9,471 nucleotides of DNA from Campylobacteraceae bacterium (GTDB lineage Bacteria; Campylobacterota; Campylobacteria; Campylobacterales; Sulfurovaceae): assembly GCA_026982175.1 (NCBI GenBank), contig JALSHP010000356.1:1-9471 (forward strand), in the 5' to 3' direction. The notes beneath the pieces were generated by a model. It was not told the DNA's origin. It ran no database searches and worked only from the letters and a program-made list of their open reading frames with translations. Position 1 is the stretch's first letter; each line of letters begins with the position of its first letter. Below, piece by piece: positions 1 through 6,598 of the stretch. The translations under genes and the position numbers were made by a program.

Positions 1-1
1 A

Positions 2-544
2 AATGCAACGGCACAACTTGATCATTTTTTTGATAAGGGGACATATCCTTATCTTGCAGTATGTATGTATAACCTTGTTCCTAGCTGTAGTACCTGCAAC
101 CAACGAAAATCAACAAAAAAAGTAGATATTTTTTACCCCTATTTAGAAAGTTTTAATGAGAGTGTAAAATTTCAATACGATGGCATAAAATCTCTTAATT
201 ATTTTAAAAATAAGAAGTTAGACTTTTTTAAAGATGAAAGAGTAATGTTTCATTTAGAACCTATAAAAGATATAGATAAAGTTAAGAAGCATATTGAAGT
301 ATTTAATTTAGAAAATTTATATGCAGAGCATAAAGATATAGTGTCAGAATTATTGCAAAAAAGAGTTATTTATTCTGATAGTTATATTGATGAATTATTT
401 GAACAATATAAAGGTACTTTATTTAAAAATAGAGAAGAGTTACTTAGATTGATTACCTGTGGCTACATAAGTGATGATGAGCTAGGAAAACGACCTTTAT
501 CAAAACTAATCAAAGACATCTCAACCGAATTGGGAATAATCTGA
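2..544 (+). CDS. HNH endonuclease family protein, 5'-truncated
   Basis: The reading frame is open from base 2, so the gene begins left of the window; the ATG at 65 is internal. The visible 180 residues start with an HNH core: LDHFF (catalytic-type Asp-His), then YPYLA, then YNLVPSCSTCN, which supplies the Asn and a CxxC zinc pair. This matches the common bacterial HNH pattern of a DH motif followed by NLVPSCxxCN. The rest is a charged, Lys/Glu-rich, probably helical tail of about 140 residues with no motif I recognise. Proteins of this type are nucleases, often found with restriction or other defence partners such as an AAA ATPase in Septu-like pairs, but the upstream partner, if any, is not visible. 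Two hand-counted 60-base lines (181-240 and 301-360) have 12 and 13 G/C, against 19 and 24 in lines from nspC and carB, suggesting horizontal origin. The HNH call is firm; the biological role is unknown. Confidence 0.8.
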   Translation, partial: NATAQLDHFFDKGTYPYLAVCMYNLVPSCSTCNQRKSTKKVDIFYPYLESFNESVKFQYDGIKSLNYFKNKKLDFFKDERVMFHLEPIKDIDKVKKHIEVFNLENLYAEHKDIVSELLQKRVIYSDSYIDELFEQYKGTLFKNREELLRLITCGYISDDELGKRPLSKLIKDISTELGII

Positions 545-565
545 TGAAACAAAAGCGAAGCGTAG

Positions 566-585
566 GGGGTGATTGCTATCACACC
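566..585. other. Short stem-loop between HNH gene and nspC
   Basis: GGGGTGAT (566-573) faces ATCACACC (578-585) across a TGCT loop: five perfect inner pairs, one G/A mismatch, then two more G-C pairs. No T-run follows, so it is not a classical intrinsic terminator. It could be a weak transcription end, an operator, or chance. It sits 22 bases after the HNH stop and 46 bases before the nspC start. I see no convincing -35/-10 pair for nspC in this gap; TAAAAT at 600-605 is the best -10-like hexamer. Confidence 0.3.
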
Positions 586-631
586 ATTTATGTAACATTT
601 AAAATGAAAATTCAGAAGAATTAGGACTAAC

Positions 632-1762
632 ATGAAAACCCCCTACTGGCAACTAGAAGAAACCCTATTAGAACAAAACCTAAAAACCCTAGCTCACATA
701 AAAGAAAAAACAAATGTGAAAATTTTACTTGCCCTAAAAGGTTATGCCCTTTGGAAAAGCTTTCCATTGGTTTCCAAGTACCTTGACGGCTGTTGTGCTT
801 CTGGACTACACGAAGCACAACTCTCACATGAACATTTTGCTAAAGAGACCCATACTTATAGCCCTGCTTTTAAAGAAGAGGACATTGAAGAGATAGCCAA
901 AATATCTCATCATTTAGTTTTTAACTCTCCCTCTCAATTTAAACGCTTTTCCTCTTTGGCTAAAAAGCATAACCCCAAACTCTCTTTGGGATTGCGTGTA
1001 AACCCTGAATACTCCCAAGCACCTGTGGAGCTTTACAACCCATGTGGAGTCTATTCGCGATTGGGAACGACACGTGAAAATTTAGAGATATTACTTCAAA
1101 GTGAAAAGGTTAAAGAGCTAGAGGGATTTCATTTTCATGCCCTTTGTGAACAAGATAGCCTAGCACTTGAAAATGTTTTAAAAGCTTTTGAGGAAAAATT
1201 TGGCAAATTTTTAGCCAACTTAAAATGGGTAAACTTTGGAGGAGGTCATCACATTACGCGTAAAGGGTATGACAGTGACAAACTCATAGAAATTTTAAAC
1301 AATTTTAAAAGCAGACACCCCCACCTAGAAGTTTACCTAGAACCAGGTGAAGCTGTGGGGTGGGAGACGGGAACCTTAGTTGCTTCGGTTCTTGACATTG
1401 TTCACAATGGCTTAGAGATTGCCATACTCGACACATCAGCCGAAGCACAAATGCCTGACACCATCATAATGCCTTATCGTGCAGAAGTTCGTGGAGCTGA
1501 TATTGCTCACAAAAAAGCTTATACCTATAGATTGGCAGGAAACACTTGTTTAGCTGGTGATGTGATGGGAGACTACTCTTTTGACAAACCTTTACAAATA
1601 GGTGACAAAATAATTTTTGAAGACCAAATGCACTACACCATGGTCAAAGCAACAACTTTTAATGGTGTGCCATTGCCATCTATTGTCATCAAACGACTTG
1701 ATGGCACATTAGAAGTCGTACGTAAATTTGGGTATGAGGATTTTAAAAATAGACTTTCTTAA
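632..1762 (+). CDS. nspC: Carboxynorspermidine/carboxyspermidine decarboxylase
   Basis: PLP-dependent, fold-type III (alanine racemase-like) decarboxylase that makes norspermidine or spermidine from its carboxy precursor; in Campylobacterota the usual product is spermidine. The protein is 376 residues, normal for NspC. The N-terminal barrel has the PLP lysine K36 in ALKGYALW, then CASGLHE (54-61), GFHFHALCE (165-173) and NFGGGHH (201-207), the phosphate-binding glycine run. The LEPGEA motif is at 236-241. The C-terminal part carries the catalytic CLAGD (C306, D310) and the conserved Tyr at 335. The start is supported by AGGA at 623-626, five bases before ATG. Its usual partner, carboxyspermidine dehydrogenase, is not in the window. 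The gene converges on the DUF2461 gene, and both stop codons lie in the palindrome TTAA. Family assignment is firm; the choice between norspermidine and spermidine cannot be made from sequence alone. Confidence 0.95.
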   Translation: MKTPYWQLEETLLEQNLKTLAHIKEKTNVKILLALKGYALWKSFPLVSKYLDGCCASGLHEAQLSHEHFAKETHTYSPAFKEEDIEEIAKISHHLVFNSPSQFKRFSSLAKKHNPKLSLGLRVNPEYSQAPVELYNPCGVYSRLGTTRENLEILLQSEKVKELEGFHFHALCEQDSLALENVLKAFEEKFGKFLANLKWVNFGGGHHITRKGYDSDKLIEILNNFKSRHPHLEVYLEPGEAVGWETGTLVASVLDIVHNGLEIAILDTSAEAQMPDTIIMPYRAEVRGADIAHKKAYTYRLAGNTCLAGDVMGDYSFDKPLQIGDKIIFEDQMHYTMVKATTFNGVPLPSIVIKRLDGTLEVVRKFGYEDFKNRLS

Positions 1763-2457
1763 CCCCCATACAAACTCAAACCATAAACCCACTCTTGCAA
1801 AGGCATCATCTCTTCATAGATTTTAAAGTTCTTATAGATAACTTTTTCAGAATGAAACGCTTTATTGGGCTTATAGCTCGTATACATATACATCGAACGA
1901 AAAAGTGATAAGTAAGCGTGTTCATCATCTTTTTCAAAGCCTTTGGGGTAGCGTTTAAACGCAGGTTCTGGAAACTTGTAACCTTTGGCTTTTAAATCTT
2001 CTACAATCTTGTGAAGCTCTGCTCTTCGTGTTTTCTCTTGAATATACTCACGGTAAATGGCTAACATTGGTGGCTTAAAATTGCGTATGCCTGTGGCTAG
2101 AAAAACCTCGTTTGAATTAAAGTGCATGTAAAACGCTGAACTTTGCATTCTATGGGTTTGACCTTGCCAAAAGATAATACCAATGCGTTCTTTGATGGGG
2201 TCTGCTAGATGAAAACGTGCATCACGATAGATTCTAAAAAGCGATTTGTTTACTTTTGGAATGGCGTTAATGCTAGGAACCAAAATTTGTAAATGCTCCC
2301 CCATTTCTGCCACATAAGCTTTACTGGGTTCAACAATATATTTTTCATAACGGTCACGATTGGCATCTAGCCATTCTTTTGAGTTGTTGGTAATAATCTC
2401 ATCTAAAAAGTCTAAGCCCTCTTTGGGAAAGCCTTTGAAGATGATTTTATCTCTCAT
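1759..2457 (-). CDS. DUF2461 / TIGR02453 family protein
   Basis: A 232-residue soluble protein with the signature of the DUF2461 family: an N-terminal FPKEGLDFLDEI segment, NNSKEWLDANRDRYE (25-39), the RIYRDARFH stretch (75-83), FYMHFNSNEVFLATG (109-123) and a late KRYPKGFEKDDEH block (168-180). The family is widespread and its biochemical function is not established. No signal peptide or membrane segment is present, so it is probably cytoplasmic. The ATG lies only 8 bases after the carB stop, and its likely ribosome-binding site AAGG overlaps that stop codon (TAAGG), which suggests translational coupling to carB. Whether the link to carbamoyl-phosphate synthesis is functional or only positional is unknown. 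Its 3' end overlaps the end of nspC by 4 bases. Confidence 0.9.
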   Translation of the reverse strand: MRDKIIFKGFPKEGLDFLDEIITNNSKEWLDANRDRYEKYIVEPSKAYVAEMGEHLQILVPSINAIPKVNKSLFRIYRDARFHLADPIKERIGIIFWQGQTHRMQSSAFYMHFNSNEVFLATGIRNFKPPMLAIYREYIQEKTRRAELHKIVEDLKAKGYKFPEPAFKRYPKGFEKDDEHAYLSLFRSMYMYTSYKPNKAFHSEKVIYKNFKIYEEMMPLQEWVYGLSLYGG

Positions 2458-2465
2458 AACACGCC

Positions 2466-5400
2466 TTAGTTTAAATAATCTTGCAAGGCTCTAGGCTCTA
2501 ACTCACCCTTGGAGTTTTGAAGCTCTTTAATTGCCAATGCTGTGGCTTTTGCAGCGGCGATGGTGGTAAAGTAAGCGATATTTTCACGCAGTACCGATTG
2601 ACGAATTTTTGTTCCATCAATCTTTGCTCCTTGCTCATCAGAGGTATTAATGGCTAATGCTATCTCATGATTTCTAATCATATCGTCAATATTTGGGCGA
2701 CCTTCTGAAATTTTAAGTACTTTATTAGAGGCAACACCTCCTTCTTCTAAGATGCTATGTGTTCCTGCTGTGGCATAAATCTCAAAGCCTAAATCGACAA
2801 ATGTTTTTCCAATGTTTGCTGCCTCATTTTTGTCAGAGTTAGAGAGTGACAAGAAGAGTTTTCCCTCTAACGGAATGTTGTTTTTCGCAGCAAATTGACT
2901 CTTGGCAAAGGACATTCCAAAGTTCTCTGAAATACCCATCACTTCACCTGTTGATTTCATTTCAGGTCCTAAAAGTAAATCAGCCCCTGGTAGTTTGTTG
3001 AAAGGGAAAACTGCTTCTTTTACAGCCACATGACCTTTGAGATTTGGTTCCATGATTTTTTTGTCAAAGTTCACCATGTTAAAGGTATCGTAAAACTTCA
3101 ATGCCTCTTTTAAATCGCCTTGAATCATGACTCTTGTTGCTACTTTTGCCAAAGGAACACCTGTGGCTTTAGAGACAAATGGAACAGTTCGTGAAGCTCT
3201 TGGGTTCACTTCAATAAGGTAAACCTCATCTTCAAAAATGGCATACTGAATGTTCATAAGCCCCACAACCCCAAGCCCTAAAGCAATGGCAGCTGTTTGC
3301 TCTTTTATCTCTTCTAGCAATCTATCTGAAATAGAGATAGTCGGTAAAGCACAAGCTGAATCACCCGAGTGAATTCCAGCCTCTTCAATGTGTTGCATCA
3401 CAGAACCAATATAGACATCTTTCCCATCACAAATAGCATCAACATCAAGCTCAATGGCATTGTTCAAAAACTTATCAATAAGCACAGGAGCATCGTGTGA
3501 GACACTGACGGCTTCGTCCATGTATTGCTTTAACTCTTCATCTGAATAGACCGTTTTCATACCACGTCCACCCAAAACAAATGAAGGACGCACAAGCACA
3601 GGGTAACCGATACGATTTGCAACTACCACAGCTTTTTCTTTTTCAACTACGGTATCATTGTTTGGTTGTTTTAATCCCAATTTATTAATGAAATCAGAGA
3701 AGAGTTCTCTGTCTTCTGCAAGGTCAATTACTTTTGCCGTTGTCCCTGAAATATTCGCCCCAATTGCCGTTAACTGTTTGGCTAACTTTAATGGTGTTTG
3801 CCCTCCAAAATGAACAATTACACCATCTGGTTTTTCAAGTTCAATAACATTTCTAACATGTTCAAAATCAATCGGTTCAAAATACAAAACATCAGAAGTA
3901 TCATAATCCGTAGAAACCGTTTCAGGGTTACAGTTGTACATGATGGACTTAACACCCATGTCTTTTAGTGCAAAAGCAGCGTGAACACAACAGTAGTCAA
4001 ACTCAATTCCTTGACCAATTCTGTTTGGTCCACCACCAATGACCAATACTTTTTTCTCTTTTTGACTAGGAACCGATGGCTTTAGCCTCGTACTATTCGG
4101 GGCTAAAGCCTCCGATTCCAATGGAAGTTTTGTAATATTTGTTGTAGAATAAAGATAAGGTGTTAATGCCTCAAACTCTGCTGAACAAGTATCTACTTCA
4201 TTGTACTCTAAGTTTACCTCTAGTTTTTCTCGTGCGTTGTAGATGTCATTTTCAGAGAAATTCATACCCTCATTTTTGTTAATAAGATGGGCTATCATCT
4301 CATCAGAGAAACCATCGGCTTTTACTTCTCTCATGCGTGTGGCATCTTTAAGAAGTACTACATCCATAGTTTTTTCAACAGCTGCCAACTCTTCAAGCTG
4401 ATACAAGAACCAAGGGTCAATCTTACACCACTCAAAAATCTCTTCAACACTTTTTCCTCGTCTTAAGGCTTCAAAGACATATAAAGCACGACTCTCATTG
4501 GAACGTCTAATTTCACGAATAAGTTCCTCTTCATCACACTCAATCGAATTAAATCCGATAAGTCCTGTCTCCATTGAGATAAGTGCTTTTTGAAAAGATT
4601 CTTTAAAAGTACGCCCAATACTCATCACTTCACCCACAGACTTCATGGCTGTGCTAAGTGTTGAATCAGCTTGTGGAAATTTCTCAAAAGTAAATCGTGG
4701 AATTTTTGTCACCACATAGTCAATGACAGGTTCAAAAGAGGCTGTTGTTCCTGTGATGTCATTGTCAATCTCATCAAGTGTATAACCTACGGCTAATAAG
4801 GTCGCCACTTTCGCAATAGGATAACCAGTTGCTTTGGAAGCCAAAGCAGATGAACGTGAAACTCTTGGGTTCATCTCAATGACAATCATACGCCCATCTT
4901 TAGGGTTAATGGAAAACTGAACGTTAGAACCACCTGTGTCAACCCCTACTTCACGTAAGATTTTAAAAGAGGCATCTCGCATTCGTTGGTACTCTTTGTC
5001 CGTTAAAGTAAGTGCAGGAGCTACGGTTATAGAGTCACCTGTATGTACACCCATTGGGTCAAAGTTTTCAATGGAACAGATGATGATACAGTTATCCTTA
5101 TGGTCACGAATCACCTCCATCTCATACTCTTTCCAACCAACCAATGATTCCATAATTTCTATTTCATTAATAGGTGAAGCCTCTAAACCCTCTTGGGCGA
5201 GTTTCTTAAACTCATCAATATTATAAGCAACCCCAGAGCCTCCACCTGCCATGGTAAAAGAGGCTCTTGAAATGAGAGGGAAACCAATCTCTTTGGCTGC
5301 ATCTAAAGCCTCTTCAAGCGTGTAGGCATTGGCACTTTTGGGTAAATCCATCCCAATTTTGACCATTGCGTCATTAAAGAGATGTCTATCTTCCCCTTTT

Positions 5401-5765
5401 TTAATGGCTTCTGGTTTTGCCCCTAAAAGCTCAATACCCTCTAGCATTCCTGCTTCATGCATATCCATGGCAACATTGAGTGCTGTTTGCCCTCCCATTG
5501 TAGGAAGAATGGCATCTACCTTCTCTTTTTTAATAATTTTTGAGATAACTTCGGCTGTAATAGGCTCAACATAGGTTCTGTCGGCAAATTCAGGATCGGT
5601 CATAATGGTGGCTGGATTAGAGTTAATAAGAACGACACGATAGCCTAGCTCTTTAAGTGTTTTAGCTGCTTGTGTCCCAGAATAGTCAAATTCACAAGCT
5701 TGACCAATAACAATTGGTCCAGAGCCGATAAGTAAAATAGTTTTAATGTCACTGCGTTTTGGCAT
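2466..5765 (-). CDS. carB: Carbamoyl-phosphate synthase large subunit
   Basis: Makes carbamoyl phosphate from bicarbonate, ATP and ammonia delivered by the small subunit CarA, feeding pyrimidine and arginine synthesis in the cytoplasm. All parts are present in order: first pre-ATP-grasp domain with LLIGSGPIVIGQACEFDYSG (11-30); first ATP-grasp domain to about 400 (FTMAGGGSGVAYN 170-182, EMNPRVSRSSALASKATG 297-314); oligomerisation domain about 400-545; second half from KKVLVIGGGPNRIGQGIEFD (571-590) with RPSFVLGGRGM (726-736) and EVNPRASRTVPFVSKATG (852-869); and the C-terminal MGS-like allosteric domain, about 965-1099. At 1099 residues it is longer than the E. coli protein (1073). Much of the excess is an extra stretch near 550-566 encoded by a palindromic repeat. 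ATG is preceded by AAGGG at 9 bases spacing. carA is not adjacent. Confidence 0.97.
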   Translation of the reverse strand: MPKRSDIKTILLIGSGPIVIGQACEFDYSGTQAAKTLKELGYRVVLINSNPATIMTDPEFADRTYVEPITAEVISKIIKKEKVDAILPTMGGQTALNVAMDMHEAGMLEGIELLGAKPEAIKKGEDRHLFNDAMVKIGMDLPKSANAYTLEEALDAAKEIGFPLISRASFTMAGGGSGVAYNIDEFKKLAQEGLEASPINEIEIMESLVGWKEYEMEVIRDHKDNCIIICSIENFDPMGVHTGDSITVAPALTLTDKEYQRMRDASFKILREVGVDTGGSNVQFSINPKDGRMIVIEMNPRVSRSSALASKATGYPIAKVATLLAVGYTLDEIDNDITGTTASFEPVIDYVVTKIPRFTFEKFPQADSTLSTAMKSVGEVMSIGRTFKESFQKALISMETGLIGFNSIECDEEELIREIRRSNESRALYVFEALRRGKSVEEIFEWCKIDPWFLYQLEELAAVEKTMDVVLLKDATRMREVKADGFSDEMIAHLINKNEGMNFSENDIYNAREKLEVNLEYNEVDTCSAEFEALTPYLYSTTNITKLPLESEALAPNSTRLKPSVPSQKEKKVLVIGGGPNRIGQGIEFDYCCVHAAFALKDMGVKSIMYNCNPETVSTDYDTSDVLYFEPIDFEHVRNVIELEKPDGVIVHFGGQTPLKLAKQLTAIGANISGTTAKVIDLAEDRELFSDFINKLGLKQPNNDTVVEKEKAVVVANRIGYPVLVRPSFVLGGRGMKTVYSDEELKQYMDEAVSVSHDAPVLIDKFLNNAIELDVDAICDGKDVYIGSVMQHIEEAGIHSGDSACALPTISISDRLLEEIKEQTAAIALGLGVVGLMNIQYAIFEDEVYLIEVNPRASRTVPFVSKATGVPLAKVATRVMIQGDLKEALKFYDTFNMVNFDKKIMEPNLKGHVAVKEAVFPFNKLPGADLLLGPEMKSTGEVMGISENFGMSFAKSQFAAKNNIPLEGKLFLSLSNSDKNEAANIGKTFVDLGFEIYATAGTHSILEEGGVASNKVLKISEGRPNIDDMIRNHEIALAINTSDEQGAKIDGTKIRQSVLRENIAYFTTIAAAKATALAIKELQNSKGELEPRALQDYLN
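4069..4119. repeat. 51-base palindromic element inside carB
   Basis: GGCTTTAGCC (4078-4087) is a perfect inverted copy of GGCTAAAGCC (4101-4110). Inside, positions 4088-4090 pair with 4098-4100 (one G-T), leaving a 7-base loop. Outside, GG at 4069-4070 through CG at 4074-4075 pairs with the far side up to 4119, with mismatches only at 4073/4115, 4076/4112 and 4077/4111. The whole 4069-4119 unit is 51 bases, exactly 17 codons, and has no stop in the carB frame. It encodes about residues E550-P566 at the linker between the CarB halves. From the shared Tyr-Ser-Thr to the shared GGGPNR block, this linker is about 16-17 residues longer than I recall for E. coli CarB. It resembles protein-coding palindromic elements (RPE type) or REP-like repeats; only one copy is seen here, so dispersal in the genome is inferred. 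Confidence 0.72.
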
Positions 5766-5782
5766 GAAGAAGTACCCTTAAG

Positions 5783-5799
5783 TAATAGAATTTCTATTA
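5783..5799. promoter_or_regulatory. Perfect 8-1-8 dyad in the carB leader
   Basis: TAATAGAA (5783-5790) and TTCTATTA (5792-5799) form a perfect palindrome around one central base. It lies between the putative carB -10 box (5813-5818, minus strand) and the ribosome-binding site, at about +7 to +23 of the expected transcript. The one-base centre suits a dimeric repressor better than an RNA hairpin. It looks somewhat like Fur/PerR-type 7-1-7 boxes but does not match them. The regulator is unknown, and chance in AT-rich DNA is possible. Confidence 0.4.
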
Positions 5800-5812
5800 G
5801 AAAAATTTTGAA

Positions 5813-5818
5813 ATTATA
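5813..5818 (-). promoter_or_regulatory. Putative carB promoter (-10 box)
   Basis: Reading the minus strand, a perfect TATAAT lies 47 bases upstream of the carB ATG and is preceded by the T-rich stretch CCTTTTGAG. Campylobacterota sigma-70 promoters typically rely on the -10 box with T-rich upstream sequence rather than a clear -35, and no clear -35 is visible here. It would give carB its own transcription start within the 101-base gap after the DedA gene. Confidence 0.5.
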
Positions 5819-5866
5819 CTCAAAAGGCACTTAAAATGGGGTTGTAATGGTGGCTATAAATGACGG

Positions 5867-6535
5867 CTATTTTCTTTTGGTAAAATGCTCCAATGCGTAC
5901 CAAATAGAAGCGACAAAAAGTGCTAAAAATGCAAATGCCATCCATTTTTTGTCAGAAAAATAGCCAAAAAAGAGACGAATGCTCTCTGCGGAGTAGTAAC
6001 TTAAAATCATAATGGTTGAGACAAAAAAGATGGAGGCAAAGATATTATAAAAAGCAAACTTCTTAAAATCATATCGTGAAAGTGCCATAGAGATAGGTAC
6101 TAATGTCTTAATACCATAAAGAAACTTTTGGATAAAAATTGCCAAAACCCCATATTTACGTAAAATCAAGGTAGAGAGTGCCAGTTTTCGTTTATGTTTT
6201 TCAAAATAGGGTTTAATATCTTGTTGTTGGTATCGACCCAAATAGAAAAGAAACATATCACCAATGTAGTTAAACACAATACCCACTGCCAAAGCCAATG
6301 GTAAATTCATTGCACCCAACGCAGCTGCCATACCTGCCGCAGCTGTCCAGAGAAATGTTCCCCCAAAAGAGAAGAATGCCAATGCCACATAAGCAACAAT
6401 CTGCCACTCTTTCACAAACTCAATAATGCCATCGAAGCCATCTACATTTTTTGTGAGCCAATAGATTAATCCTCCCACAATAATAAGAGGTAGAAGAAGC
6501 AGTAAATCTTGTAGTGCAAATTTTTTATTTTCCAA
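5867..6535 (-). CDS. DedA/VTT-family integral membrane protein
   Basis: A 222-residue inner-membrane protein of the DedA (SNARE-associated/VTT) family, whose members act as lipid-carrier or phospholipid flippases and support membrane integrity. Hydrophobic segments lie at about 9-27, 46-72, 79-100, 128-151, 160-182 and 197-214. Family landmarks are FSFGGTFLWTAAAGMAAALG (55-74), the IGDMFLFYLGR segment with acidic D93 and R101 (91-101), and FIQKFLYGIKTLVPISMALS (134-153) followed by YDFKKFAFYN. The start codon is TTG: the frame is closed by a TAA four codons upstream with no ATG between, and AAAGG (6542-6546) lies six bases before it. The next ATG would delete a large part of the conserved domain. 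It points the same way as carB, 101 bases upstream. The exact substrate cannot be told. Confidence 0.9.
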   Translation of the reverse strand: MENKKFALQDLLLLLPLIIVGGLIYWLTKNVDGFDGIIEFVKEWQIVAYVALAFFSFGGTFLWTAAAGMAAALGAMNLPLALAVGIVFNYIGDMFLFYLGRYQQQDIKPYFEKHKRKLALSTLILRKYGVLAIFIQKFLYGIKTLVPISMALSRYDFKKFAFYNIFASIFFVSTIMILSYYSAESIRLFFGYFSDKKWMAFAFLALFVASIWYALEHFTKRK

Positions 6536-6558
6536 AAATAACCTTTAATTTTTAAGAG

Positions 6559-6564
6559 ATTATA
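6559..6564 (-). promoter_or_regulatory. Putative DedA-gene promoter (-10 box)
   Basis: The minus strand reads TATAAT here, 23 bases upstream of the TTG start. It sits back to back with the plus-strand -10 candidate of the AEC gene, one base away. No clear -35 is visible. Confidence 0.4.
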
Positions 6565-6565
6565 G

Positions 6566-6571
6566 TATGAT
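6566..6571 (+). promoter_or_regulatory. Putative AEC-gene promoter (-10 box)
   Basis: TATGAT, one mismatch to the consensus, 27 bases upstream of the ATG at 6599. It is separated by one base from the minus-strand TATAAT of the DedA gene, so the two promoters probably cannot be occupied at the same time. Confidence 0.35.
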
Positions 6572-6598
6572 TTCTTTAAAAAATAGGCTCACCTCTCT

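Noticed and set aside
32..53. Seven-base inverted repeat GATAAGG / CCTTATC with an 8-base gap
   Set aside because: It lies inside the conserved HNH motif coding region, is short, and has no T-run; chance is the simplest explanation.
627..827. Minus-strand open frame of 66 codons opposite nspC
   Set aside because: It lies fully opposite the start of a firmly identified gene and has no recognisable motif.
4936..5226. Plus-strand open frame of 96 codons opposite carB
   Set aside because: It is antisense to the conserved first ATP-grasp domain of carB, with no family signature.
5329..5574. Plus-strand open frame of 81 codons opposite carB
   Set aside because: It mirrors conserved CarB codons and resembles no known protein; a frame shadow.
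5645..5830. Minus-strand open frame of 61 codons overlapping the carB start in another frame
   Set aside because: It covers the carB leader and the first CarB codons out of frame; no supporting ribosome-binding site or motif.
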